A stretch of 42,928 nt of DNA from Pelomyxa schiedti (lineage: Eukaryota > Evosea > Pelobiontida > Pelomyxidae). Both the position numbers and the translations under genes were made by a program. The stretch spans positions 11,744 to 54,671 of the forward strand of contig JAHLWZ010000731.1 of assembly GCA_020536535.1 (NCBI GenBank), read 5' to 3'. Shown here one piece after another: positions 30,976-41,076 of this stretch; the first letter of the stretch is position 1, and each line of letters opens with the position of its first letter. Below the pieces are notes generated by a model that saw only the letters and a program-made list of their open reading frames with translations, searched no databases and was not told the DNA's origin.

Positions 30976-32230
30976 ATGAGCACACAGCCGATGTTCGACA
31001 TCGGTGGTTGGAACAGCAGAGTGAGGGACAGGGAGGCCACGACGGGGCTCACTCCCCCGCAGTGTCTGTGCACCTACTCCTACTCCCCATCAGTGCTCCC
31101 TGTGAGTGTGAGTGTGAGTGTGAGTGTGAGTGTGAGTGTGAGTGTGAGTGTGAGTGTGAGTGTGAGTGTGAGTGTGAGTGTGAGTGTGAGTGTGAGTGTG
31201 CGCGTGTGTTTGGGGTCCTTAGATATCATTTTTGGTAGTTATGCCAACTTTACAACAGGTCAGAGTGGGATGCGCGTGCCCGGGGGTGTACAGGGAACCG
31301 CGTACTGGCGTGTGTCTGTATGACGGTTACACTCCTGATTGGATTCCACCTGCGGAAGAGGACAACACACTCACGGCGCCATGGCTGGCAATGAGGAACT
31401 GCGGCGTCGACACTTGCCTTGCTGGATGTGATGTGTTCACCTACAGGAATAACCTCAATAAGCTGTTTGCCACTCCGTATAGCAGTGATCCATGGAAAAT
31501 AGAGGTCACAAAGTGTAATAAGCGAGGTGCGCCAAAGCTACAACTGGACATTGTGATGCCTCATCAGAACACACTGGAATTCCCTCTCCCACAGAGACTT
31601 GCAATGTACAGTGGATATATGTTTGAAGATATTTGCAGGACACAGCCTCCACCAGAACTACCAAAATTCGCAAGTATTGTGAGAACATCATTTGACACTT
31701 CTGGCATTTCCATGATTGTGGCTTCAGAAATAGACTGCACAATAGGTTAAGATAATTATAAGATAATACAGATGATAACCTCCCACTAACACATTTTCGA
31801 AGGAAGCAGTACCGCACTCTCTGACTTTGTGGAACTAAAGACCTATCAGTCACTCACAACACAGAAGGCCATCAACAACTTCCACAACTACAAGACCCTC
31901 AACTTCTGGATACAATCGCACATTGCCGGTGTGCCCAGGATAGCCTGTGGCTTCCGCAACAACCAAACAGGGGTCCTTGACCACGTTCAGCACTTCCGCA
32001 CCGAGGAACTCCCGGGATTGATCCCGCGACCTCTCGCATCCTCATCCTCGAGGTCTTCTTCTTCCTCGCCACCATCAACACCGACGTGGGAACCCCGGAC
32101 GTGCACGGGATTCGCGTCGTCGGTCCTGGTGTGGCTCAGGGACACAGTCAATGGGATACCAGGGTTCAACAGATTCACATTGAGCCACGATGGAGGCAGG
32201 CAACTACTGGCACTTGTCCCTCACAACTGA
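30976..32230 (+). CDS. DXO/RAI1-family decapping exoribonuclease
   Basis: Exons 30976-31101, 31259-31745 and 31803-32230 join in phase for 346 residues. It starts [12 protein letters not shown]. Family blocks are clear: [15 protein letters not shown], then the metal site EIDC followed across intron 2 by DFVELKT, then [21 protein letters not shown]. The acidic EIDC and ELK residues are the expected magnesium ligands. DXO/RAI1 enzymes remove incomplete or noncanonical (including NAD) caps and degrade the RNA 5' to 3', giving mRNA cap quality control in the nucleus or cytosol. A Ser/Pro-rich insert ([12 protein letters not shown]) sits near the C-terminus. Intron 1 begins with a GTGAGT hexamer array (see 31102-31200). 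Confidence 0.85.
31102..31200 (+). repeat. (GTGAGT)n hexamer microsatellite at the 5' end of DXO intron 1
   Basis: Sixteen uninterrupted copies of GTGAGT plus GTG (99 bases) start exactly at the exon 1 donor. Each copy is itself a good 5' splice site. The tract is open in two frames, but the in-phase splice from 31101 to 31259 removes it. Confidence 0.9.
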
Positions 32231-32292
32231 TGTCTGACCGTATTTACGGGAAGAAAACAGAAGGAAAAAAAAAAACAAACGTAACCGAAGTG

Positions 32293-34161
32293 ATGGTGAC
32301 AAAGATCGATACACCGAGTACGTATTTTTTTCCCCTCCCCCCCCGAACTTACTTAATTTGACACGGTGATTTGTGTAGTTGTATTTGATGATCTGCGACC
32401 GGCCGAGTCGTACCTCCAGATGGTGGACTCTCTCGTTCAACTTGACAAAACTGTCGCTGCTGTTTTTGACCGGATCTCTAGTGCTGTGTGTCGGCCTGTT
32501 GAAATCGACACGGGGTGGTTTAATGTAATTCATTAGGTCAGTCAGGACAGGGAGAGGTTGAACGCCCTTTCTTCCCGAATTTCTGCTGCCAAGGTGCGAG
32601 GATTTCGCGCTGTGTTTATCCTCCTCTTCTAACGGGAAAGTTTCAGGGTAAAGTGGATAGGCTGGCGACAGATAACACGCGAGCAACTACTGTTCGATCG
32701 CCTTCCCAATTCCCGACGACCAACAGCATTATTCCTCCACGGCCACTTCTTTTTGCTGCACAATCCTCAATCCCTATGCAGCACAAATATGGTCGTCTTT
32801 CATCAGTACCTCATGTATGGCTTGAACCGTACGACATAATTCTTAAGTTTTCTCATAGGAACCAAATCCTCTCGAAAATGCAGATCCTATACGCATGAGC
32901 GAAAATACTATCCCCTTGTTGTCAGAACTACGAGAAATAGCCATTACCCCAGCTCCATCAGATGGGCTTGGTAAATTTTAATTTTGCTTAATCTAAAATT
33001 AACCACTTCCAAGGACGATTACCTGAGGAACTTCCTGCAGTTTCAAGCCTTTTGCTGTTCAATACAGCCGAAAATCCATACAAGAAATACGACATGTTTA
33101 ATAACTTGGCTGGCTGGACTGGCCGTGCCATAAAGGAACAGCAACTCATGGGAAAACAATTATCTGCTGGACCCACAACTCTTGGTGATCAATTGGTACG
33201 CTGTAAACAGTAATACTGCAAATACCAACGAAAATAGGGATTACACTCTGGGCTCGATTTTGGCTACCGCCCCGTTCTAGAAAACATGCCCGAGTTTGCC
33301 TTACCTAACAATTTGGCACTTCCAAATATTGCCAACATTACTGCTGCTGGTACCTCTCCTGGATTGTCAAGATACCTGCTCACAATCTACAGATGTTAAT
33401 GAGGTTTCAATTGCGCCCTCGAACAGCCTACTTCCTGTTAATATGGAAGCTCCCCCTCCTGGTCCAATGCATACTACCCCAGCGGCTCCTTCCAGCGGCG
33501 GCAGCGGCGGTGGCGCAGCCGGTGCCCCTCCGCCTCCCCCACCACCGCCCCCTCCCGGTGGCAGGGGTGCCCCGCCTCCTCCGCCCCCTCCACCTCCCCC
33601 CCCTGGCGCTTCTGCGGACGGTGCGCCTCCCCCTCCGCCCCCTCCACCACCTCCCGGAGCCGGCGGAGCCCCTCAGAACGTTCCCGCTGCCGTTCTGGAC
33701 TCCGGAAGGATGTCACTGATGGAGCAAATCAGAGCCGGCAAGAAGTTGAAGGCATCCAAAAAGGCAGAAGAGAAGAAGCCCAAAGCCGCACCGGCCCCAA
33801 TGGTACTTTACTCCTACTCTCTCCTACTCTTTCCTAACTTTAAACAGCAAATGGGCCTTATGGGCGAACTCCAGAAAAGATTGAGCTCCATCAGGTCCGG
33901 TATCTCCAAAGACAAGGACCCGGAGCCCAAGAAGAAAAAGAAGAAGTATGGCTGGCTTCTATCCTTCCCCTATTCTCTAACCACGAGGTTCTCACCAACA
34001 GGGCCAAAGAAATCAAAGCACCAAGAGAAGGCGAAGCCGACGGCGACGGGGATGAAGATAAGCCCAGGCCAAAGAAAGCCAAGGCCAAGGCAGCCGATGA
34101 CGACGACGGCGACGATGACGACGATGACGAAGAAGAGAAGAGTGACTGGGACGAATCCTAA
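32293..34161 (+). CDS. wash1: WASH complex subunit 1 (WASP-family Arp2/3 activator)
   Basis: A short first exon (MVTKIDTP, ATG 32293) joins IVFDDLRPAESYLQMVDSL and VAAVFDRISSAV, the N-terminal helical WASH homology region. A coiled coil (RERLNALSSRISAAK, KVDRLATDNTRA) follows. The middle has SSLLLFNTAENPYKKY and LPNNLALPNIANITAAG, both typical of WASH1. It then has long Pro runs for profilin-actin. The VCA end comes next: a WH2-like SLMEQIRAGKKLKASKK, a connector (MGELQKRLSSIRSG), and an acidic tail with Asp/Glu runs ending EKSDWDES, where the Trp contacts Arp2/3. WASH nucleates branched actin on endosomes. Introns are short; one near 32500 (39 nt, donor after CRP) was chosen because the next exon reads VSQDRERLNAL in phase. 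Confidence 0.85.
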
Positions 34162-34254
34162 ACACACATCACATCACATCACACCACACCACACCAGCCA
34201 CCATCTGATAAGAATGAAAATAAATAATTTCAATTTATCCTTTCCTATTAGCAC

Positions 34255-36181
34255 ATGGCCACCAACACAACAGCAACAGCAACAGACACAACTACTACTG
34301 CTGCTGCACCACTGAGCAGTACTAGTACTAGTAGTGATGGTGGGGGTAGTGGTGGGAGTGGGTGTTACCGGGACCGGGGTGTTAATGCATTTGGGGGAGG
34401 GCGTAGCTTGGTGGCTGTTGACATTGGGTGCATACTCGTAAAACTGGTATGTGTTGGTTGTGTCAGTCTCTCTCTCACAGCTACAAACTGGAGATGCTAT
34501 TTATTTTGTTGTTAATGATGCACACTTGTATGTGGGTGTTGCATTGATCAAGTAAAACAAACACAGGTGTACTTTGGGAATAAACCACTGCCAGATAACA
34601 TGCCAGCCTTTATTTGCGTGGAATCGACGCCTTATGTGTCGGCATTGACTGGGGGTGTACACTTGGCTGCAGAGGGTGCATCACCTGATGCAAGTGCTAC
34701 CACTACCTCCTGCTGCACTGCAGCGGTTCCAACTGGCAATAGTAGGACTGGCAGTCAAAGTATAGTACTTCCCGTTTTTTAATTATCTGAAGTCATTTAC
34801 TTTATTCAGCTAGATTCCTGCGCTTTTTGAAATTTCCGTTGGAAAATGCACCACAGTTCAATGAGTGGGTTATTGCCAACTCCCTGGTTGATCTTTACTT
34901 GGAAGGAAACAGACTTGTAAATGCTACAGGAATGCCACAACTTCCGGTGTACTGCTTTTTATTTAAAAAACAGGCGGGGGAGCGGAACGCTGTGGAGAAT
35001 GTGTTAGAGCCACACTAGGAGTTGAATTTCAAGTGCAGGTTTGTTTTCCGATATATGAATATATTCAGTTAACTTTCTCATTCCGCTTCAAAGGATGAAA
35101 TGCAATCTCTAATCAGAGGCCTCACTTTCCTATTACATCACACTGATGATGAAATTTTCATTTTCAATCAGGAGACAATGACAAAAGAGTTTCTCCCGTC
35201 TTCTAGTGTATTTGCTTGTCTATATTGTATTTGCACTCTAACATTTCACCAGTGGGCTCCCGGTGGAAAAGAAAAAATGTTTCCTTATCTTCTCGTTCGA
35301 GTGGGAAGTGGTGTAAGTGTATTTAAAGTCAGCAGCCCGACTTCATTTGCGAGAGTATCTGGCTCCGGCATTGGAGGCGGTTTAGAGACCCTTAATTAGA
35401 ACCAAATCCTCACTCACTGTCTAGGTACTTTCTGGGGACTGTGCAAATTACTGACTGAAGCAAAGCACTACGAGGAGGCTCGGGACTTTTGTCTTACAGG
35501 TAGAATGCACACTTAAAAAAGAAAACCAACCAAACACACTTAGGCAACAATCGTAACGTCGACCTCCAAGTTGGAGACATTTATGGCTGTGATTACGGAA
35601 ACCTGGTATTTTTTTGTTGCTGCGGGCGAATTTGATAACGTATATATACAAAGGGTTTGAAGTCCGATATCATTGCGAGCAGGTTCTTTCATTTAAATAT
35701 TCTTAAGTCTCAGTGTGCCACAGTTTTGGGAAGGTTCCGCGTATGGGTGGCGATAGAGCTTTGTACAAGTTACTTCACCATTAAACCAACGAGCCATATC
35801 AACTACGCCAACAAAAATCCAACAAATAATAACCAAAAATAAGATAATTATAATGAATACAGTACACAACCTAAAATAACTCAAACCGGTAGACAAGAGG
35901 ATATTGCACGTAGTGCTATGTTTATGGTCACTGTGAATATTGGACAAATTGCCTTCCTCACAGCACAGCTCGAGCACGTGAAGAGCATATTCTTCACGGG
36001 TTCGTTCCTTCGCGATAATCCCGTTGTTTATGAACGCCTGTCATGGGCCATTTCGTTCTGGTCTCAGAAAACAATGAATGTATGTAATTATACAATTCTC
36101 ACTTCTACCACTTACGCACAGCAGGCCATGTTCTTCCTTCATGACGGATACTTGGGTTCTTTGGGTGCACTTCTGGCTTGA
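34255..36181 (+). CDS. Type II (eukaryotic) pantothenate kinase
   Basis: The ATG at 34255 gives a Thr/Ser/Gly-rich leader, then VAVDIGCILVKL joined across an intron to VYFGNKPLP. Further blocks: RFLRFLKFPLENAPQF, GVEFQVQDEMQSLIRGL, YLLVRVGSGVSVFKV, SGSGIGGGTFWGLCKLLTE, VGDIYGCDYGNLGLKSD, EDIARSAMFMVTVNIGQIA, FFTGSFLRDN and FFLHDGYLGSLGALLA. These match eukaryotic PanK along its length. The enzyme makes 4'-phosphopantothenate, the first committed step of CoA synthesis. Oddities: the phosphate-binding DIGGT is DIGCI, and the TGGGA block near 34970 is out of phase with the upstream exon under GT-AG splicing. So the gene could be impaired, or the homopolymer misread. Other joins (35396-35441, 35762-35894) hold phase. 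Convergent with tRNase Z. Confidence 0.8.
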
Positions 36182-36273
36182 CACCACATGGCAATAATTT
36201 GGGGAAAGTTTCAAAAAATTTTGATGAATAATAGGATGATAATAGTCTATTATCAAATTGTTGTTGGTGCGGA

Positions 36274-37592
36274 CTACAGAGAGTAGGCAGCGAGGTCATC
36301 AGCGGCCAATACTTGTGTGCCTGGGCACTGGGATTGTGCCTCAGTGACTAAGTCAGCAACGGTCTTGCCACCCTCACCAGTTGCATATCTCATGCTGAAG
36401 TGCGTGAGGATCATCTTCTTAGCACCCATGGCCTTGCCAAAGAGGCCTGCCATTGTGCTTGTTGAGTGACCGTGATCAACGGCCATTTCTACGGCAATGG
36501 TATTATCTAGGGTGCACTCGTGAACCCTGCATTTTGCGTGACTTCTTTTTTGGAAGGTATTGGGAAGGGGTATCATACAGTATATCACAGCCGGCCCCGG
36601 GAGCGAGTGTTCCTGAAGCATCACAGGTATCACCAAGAATTACAACCTTTTTCCCTGGTTGGGAAGGTCCTATTACATCTTCCGGCTGCAAAGAAATGTG
36701 AGCCATAAGGAAAGAATAAAACTTGGGAATTAATTACTTTTATCACTGTTCCGTTTGGAAGTGTGACAGGATTTCCAGATTTAAGTACACCAAGCTCTTT
36801 CCCTTTCGCCCCTGTTTACTTGTTAACACAGCACCAGATTTCAGATCAAGTATTTACCCAACGAAGCAGCTTTTTTAGCATCTAAATTGCCTGGCCTGTC
36901 AGGTTCCTTCACAATGTATCCAAAGCAAGGTACCTTGTGTGTAATTGGCACACATAAAACGGAAGAGCTGCCGTCCAACAGCCCGAGGTCATGCGTTTTT
37001 CCAGGTACAAGTTCGTTTATCTTTGATGGGTTAAGATATCAAGTTTCATAAGTAGATAGTAACATTCAGTGTATAAGTCAAGTATGTCTCTGATGCTTCA
37101 AGAGCCGTACGTATGAATTTTTCTATGCCTTGACCATAATAAGGATAGGAGTGAAGAGAATTGGGAAAACCTGTTGGGCCAAATACAGTGAGCGGTTCAC
37201 GTCCGGGGCACAGTAAGCACATGGATGCAATGAGACCAGGGAGCCCGAAAATATGGTCTCCATGCAAATGAGTCACGAAGATGAATGATATCTTAGACAG
37301 CTTCACTAAGTCTGCTTTGAGTATTTGTAGTTGGGTGCCCTTTGTTACAGCCATCAGCCGTCATCATAATAACAACAACAAAAAAAAAAAAAAACAAAAA
37401 CAAACCTCACCGCAATCAAACATCCATATTTTGCCCGACTTGTATCGCAACGTAATGCTAGTGACCTAGATCAACCCCCCCACGTCAGCCAAAAATACCA
37501 AACGTATGAAGTAGGAAGTGACGTCATAGTCATACGTTTCTGGTCTTGCATGGTGTGCTCGCACTAGTCCCAAGAAATATCACACTGTCCAT
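36274..37592 (-). CDS. tRNase Z (ribonuclease Z, short form)
   Basis: Exon 1 (37592-37536) encodes [19 protein letters not shown]. Exon 2 (37465-37406) encodes [20 protein letters not shown]. Exon 3 starts at 37339 with [11 protein letters not shown]. All three join in phase and match the metallo-beta-lactamase N-terminus. The catalytic motif VTHLHGDH is present. Then [58 protein letters not shown] and LTHFSMRY all follow in the family order. It ends [10 protein letters not shown] at the stop at 36274. tRNase Z removes 3' trailers from pre-tRNAs using two zinc ions. The start is fixed by in-phase splicing of exon 1, which is too short to stand out as an open frame. 157 bp upstream on the same strand lies A4. 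Confidence 0.85.
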
Positions 37593-37749
37593 GATCCGCT
37601 TCGCTGGTGATTTCGTGTCACGTGAAGAGAGACTCCTTCGGCGAAAACTGCAGACTGACAACTAGCCCCTGAGTTCTGTTGCCGGTTAGGGTGGTGATTG
37701 GTAACTGGGTACACGTGACAACAACTTGTTACATTTTTTCTTGGGAAAG

Positions 37750-39000
37750 TCACAAAACACGGAACACATAGAACTTCACTGTGTTCAACATCCTGAAGAT
37801 AACAAAGCCAGACACAGCATCAATCACCTCAATGTAATTTGGAAATGTGTGTGCCCCTGGCTCCCACACAACCAGCTCCCTCCCAAACGCCATTGACCCC
37901 ATCGACTCCACCCTGTGCCTGCTGCACACCTTGTTCGGCTCCACCACGCTGCGAACTTCCCTGAAAGTGCCCTCACTGGTTCTGTTCAGGGTGGCAAAAT
38001 AAGGACCGCCAACAAGCTCCGGCCTGCTGCCCCAAGGCATCTCAGTCCTCTCACCAGTGGTGATGCACAGAAGAGACTCGTCGACCAGCGTTGTGTACAC
38101 ATTCCCGCGCCAGCACCACAAGTTCCTCGTGCAGTGGTCAGAACCCACAGTGAACTCACTTCCAACTGCCCTTCCCTGCTCCAATGTGGATTGCAGGTCA
38201 ACGATCATCACTCCATTCCCTTGACCTGGGTCCTGCCTGATCACCAGTGAATCTTTGCCGTTGAAGGCCATCTTGCGCACCCTCCACGGCAACGGAACGT
38301 GTTCCACCTTTTCTGGAGCTTTTCCATCCCCGAGGCCGTCCAGTTTCCACAATGACAACGCGGCGCCACCTCCTCTTAGTGTGTTGGCAGTGGCCACAGT
38401 CCACGTTCTGCTGTTTGCCCACACTTCTTGTCTCGCCCACATATTCGGTGCCGATGTCCTCATGGTCGCCACAACCACACCACCCACTCCATTCCCTCCT
38501 TCTGTACACCTCCTGTTGCTGCTGCTGTTGTTGTTGGCACCAACACCCAAGTCACACACACGCATTTCCTTGATGTATGAGTAATCGCGCCCATCCAGCA
38601 CCGACGAAACCACGCGGGCGAACCTGAGCCCGCAGGCAAGCGGCCCCACCCACCCACACAACTTTCTGCCTGCCCCTCCGCCGAAGTCGACGGCCACGGG
38701 GTCGCTGGTGAGCCCCAGGGTGGCCGAGAAGGAGAACGCGAGCCGCGTGCGGGCCCGCGAGTCCGTCATCTGGCCGAGCTCGACGACTACGCAGCGGGCT
38801 GGGGACGCGACCCAGCGGCGGCCGATGAGGGACAGCGAGGAGGGCGTGAGGGCCGATGCGGGGCTGCCACTGCTGTGGGGGTCGTCGTGGTGGTGCCGAC
38901 CACACCGTCCCACAATGACGCCAGCGCCGAGGGCAAGGAATTGGGCACGTGCGTACGTTGGTTCTTTGAGGGCAACGGCTGAGACCGAGACAGACAACAT
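37750..39000 (-). CDS. Family A protein A4, intact, single exon
   Basis: The ATG at 39000 (MLSVSVSAVALKEPT) gives 416 residues. Blocks: YARAQFLALGAGVIVGRCG, then a His/Asp-rich insert, ALTPSSLSLIGRRWVA, FSATLGLTSDP, LCGWVGPLACGLRFA, NSRTWTVATANTL, LSLWKLDG, GVMIVDLQSTLEQGR, LWCWRGNVYTTLV, LLCITTGERTEMP, LVGGPYFATL, RSVVEPNKVCSRHR, FGRELVVWEPG and VIDAVSGFVIFRM. This copy is the best template for the intact family C-terminus used to diagnose the A1 insertion. Its coding strand is GC-rich relative to neighbours. Function unknown. It diverges from A5 with 73 bp between starts. Confidence 0.8.
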   Translation of the reverse strand: MLSVSVSAVALKEPTYARAQFLALGAGVIVGRCGRHHHDDPHSSGSPASALTPSSLSLIGRRWVASPARCVVVELGQMTDSRARTRLAFSFSATLGLTSDPVAVDFGGGAGRKLCGWVGPLACGLRFARVVSSVLDGRDYSYIKEMRVCDLGVGANNNSSSNRRCTEGGNGVGGVVVATMRTSAPNMWARQEVWANSRTWTVATANTLRGGGAALSLWKLDGLGDGKAPEKVEHVPLPWRVRKMAFNGKDSLVIRQDPGQGNGVMIVDLQSTLEQGRAVGSEFTVGSDHCTRNLWCWRGNVYTTLVDESLLCITTGERTEMPWGSRPELVGGPYFATLNRTSEGTFREVRSVVEPNKVCSRHRVESMGSMAFGRELVVWEPGAHTFPNYIEVIDAVSGFVIFRMLNTVKFYVFRVL

Positions 39001-39073
39001 TTCATTTGGACGTTTCAGTCAAAACCAAGCCACACAAACAAAAAACCAAATTATCATCAACATCGAACGAAAC
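39001..39073. promoter_or_regulatory. 73-bp divergent intergenic region between A4 and A5
   Basis: Two family A paralogs start head to head here. The spacer is A/C-rich on the plus strand (CACACAAACAAAAAACC) with no recognisable TATA box. It likely functions as a compact bidirectional promoter. Confidence 0.5.
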
Positions 39074-40207
39074 ATGAACGTTGGTGCCGCCGAGAGGGCG
39101 CCCTCGCTCGAAGACCCAACGTACGCCAGCAGTCAATTCATCGCGCTTGCCGCCGGGATCATTGTGGGACGCTGCGGCTGCAGCAGCCCGGCGTCGTCCC
39201 TCGCGCCGTCGTCGCTGTCGACCATCGGCCGCGAGTGGGTCGTGTTCCCCGCCAGGGTCGTCGTGGTCGGCCTGTTGTGTCCTGAGAACAACCAGCGCAA
39301 GTACGTCAAGATCGTGGTGTCGCCGACGCTGGGCCTCGTGGGCGATCCCACAATTCTCTCGTTCGGGGGCACCAAAGTGGGCCGTTTCTGTGGGTGGCTT
39401 GGGCCTCGGTCTCTCACCGGTGAGAGGTTGGTCCTGACAATCGACTCTGAGTTCAAGGATTTGGCAGTGATTGACACCAGTCGGTCCACCGTTTGGGATT
39501 ATGTGAAGCATATTCTTATTCTCCCGATAAGCATGCTTGGAACTTGGAACAGCAACAGGAGGTGGCTGGCAGTAACTGAAAATGGCTCTCAGACCACTCT
39601 GTCACTGTGGAACTTTGAGCGTGGGATTGCCACTGGAATTGAGGGTGTGGTTCTGCCCCGTAGGGTGGCCAGGACGGCACTTTGGGGTGACAGTTCACTG
39701 GTTGTGTCACAGCAGGAGGGAGGGGTCCTGGTCATTGACCTGGAGGCCACATTGGCGCATAAAAGGCTGGTTGGCACCCCCCTGACATTTTCTGTCCTCA
39801 GTGGGAATACACTCATAGACCATATTGTGAGTTGGCAGGGAGTCGACTACGCCCTGCTCTCTGTAAATGCAGTTTTGTGCCTGGGCAATGGCCAGGTGAT
39901 GCCATGGCGATGGTGCGGAGAGAATGGAGGAATCGCGCACACAATTGGTGGGCCGTATGCAGCAAAGTGGATATCCAGTGGGGAAGGGCTCACACTCGTG
40001 GTGTACAGTGTGCTTGAACCCACAACCATGTGCTGTGTACACAGGGCACAGATGGGAAGGGAAAGAGTATATTGTGGCCACGAAATGGTTTTGCTGGAGG
40101 AGGTTGTTGACCAAGGCCCAAGCACAATCAAAGTCATCGATGCTGTGTCTGGCTTCCTTGTGTGCAAAATGATTGTCCAGGGTGGTGCTGTGACTGAGGT
40201 TTCCTAA
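39074..40207 (+). CDS. Family A protein A5, intact, single exon
   Basis: The ATG at 39074 (MNVGAAERAPSLEDPT) gives 377 residues; the frame is open upstream only as a shadow of A4. Blocks: YASSQFIALAAGIIVGRCGC, SLAPSSLSTIGREWVVFP, VSPTLGLVGDP, RFCGWLGPRS, SNRRWLAVT, LSLWNFERG, VVLPRRVARTALW, GVLVIDLEATLAHKR, VSWQGVDYALLSV, HTIGGPYAAKW, VYSVLEPTTMCCVHR and VIDAVSGFLVCKM. It is the donor or sister of the A0 fragment, which copies its last codons and 3' flank. Function unknown. Confidence 0.8.
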   Translation: MNVGAAERAPSLEDPTYASSQFIALAAGIIVGRCGCSSPASSLAPSSLSTIGREWVVFPARVVVVGLLCPENNQRKYVKIVVSPTLGLVGDPTILSFGGTKVGRFCGWLGPRSLTGERLVLTIDSEFKDLAVIDTSRSTVWDYVKHILILPISMLGTWNSNRRWLAVTENGSQTTLSLWNFERGIATGIEGVVLPRRVARTALWGDSSLVVSQQEGGVLVIDLEATLAHKRLVGTPLTFSVLSGNTLIDHIVSWQGVDYALLSVNAVLCLGNGQVMPWRWCGENGGIAHTIGGPYAAKWISSGEGLTLVVYSVLEPTTMCCVHRAQMGRERVYCGHEMVLLEEVVDQGPSTIKVIDAVSGFLVCKMIVQGGAVTEVS

Positions 40208-40303
40208 TGAATCTCACTGCTTCTGGGAAACACAATTGTGTCTGGCTTCCTTGTGTGGACCCTAGAACTAACAACAACCCCAAGAAAAAAAATATCCTCA
40301 CAC
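40072..40303 (+). repeat. Segmental duplication, copy 2 (partner 123-353)
   Basis: This is the A5 end and its 3' flank, as described for 123-353. Unlike copy 1, the flank here also repeats 21 bases of the coding end: TGTGTCTGGCTTCCTTGTGT occurs at 40144 and again at 40237. Confidence 0.75.
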
Positions 40304-41076
40304 AATGCTTTTGAAGGTCCTTCCACCCTGAATTCACCCAAGCCCACGGAATATTTGCCGAGATTTTCGCGTCCGAGGGAGGCAGGGGCCAAGTTCCGAG
40401 GGCAGTGAGAACCAGAGGTACTTCACCCTCCAGGCCTGGACATGGTCGCCAAACGCCGCAATGGCTTTCTCCCTGGCTCTGCGTACGAGGCCCCCTCCGG
40501 TCCCACTCGCTCTGCCAAGCCTCGAAGGTCTGTCGCGGCCGGGCTTCCCCCTTTTCTTTCGTGGATTGGTTCCAAATTTTTGATGTGATCATTGTATAAC
40601 TTCGTGGGTCAATCCTGCCTTGTCATCCCTAAAAATTTCTGTGGAGCTGAATTGGCAGTGGGCACACAAACAAAAAATAGTTCTCTTCGCCAATTCCCAA
40701 GGACACAGACTCTTTGATTTCGGTGAACCATCAGAAGAGAAATTTGATGAAAATGGGGTCTGGGACGCTCTTGCTACCGGTTACGTAACCCCTCTCCTCA
40801 CCAAAAACTGGAGGACAAAAACCAACAAACCATTCATGTCACACACGCCCACACCAATGGACCCCAAGGCGCCACGCCACGACCAACCCAAGGGCCCAGT
40901 ACCCGACACAGCAGCGGCCGCCAAGCCCAGCCACGGCGGGGGAGACCAGCCAGGAAGCCCAGGGAACAAGGGGGCCGTAGGGGCACACGAGCACGACCGC
41001 GGCCACGGGCATGGGAGGATGCACGGGCACGGGCACGGGCACGGGCACTGGCACAGGGAGGAGCGGGCCGAGATGA
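40304..41076. other. Region between A5 and N1, no firm gene
   Basis: A plus frame from about 40620 contains coding-like stretches (GHRLFDFGEPSEEKF, ENGVWDALATGYVT). It runs into MDPKAPRHDQPKG at 40857 and a His/Gly-rich tract. This may be the 5' part of N1, but it is in a different frame from the conserved N1 exon, and I could not find a convincing splice that joins them. Confidence 0.3.
41021..41048 (+). repeat. GGGCAC hexamer tract
   Basis: About four and a half copies of GGGCAC. In one frame it encodes HGHGHGHGH. Such tracts are prone to slippage, which may relate to the frame change upstream of the conserved N1 exon. Confidence 0.7.

Noticed and set aside
31087-31205. Poly(Val-Ser) or poly(Cys-Glu) protein repeats
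   Set aside because: The hexamer tract is open in these frames, but splicing from 31101 to 31259 is in phase and gives a normal DXO N-terminus, so the tract is intronic.
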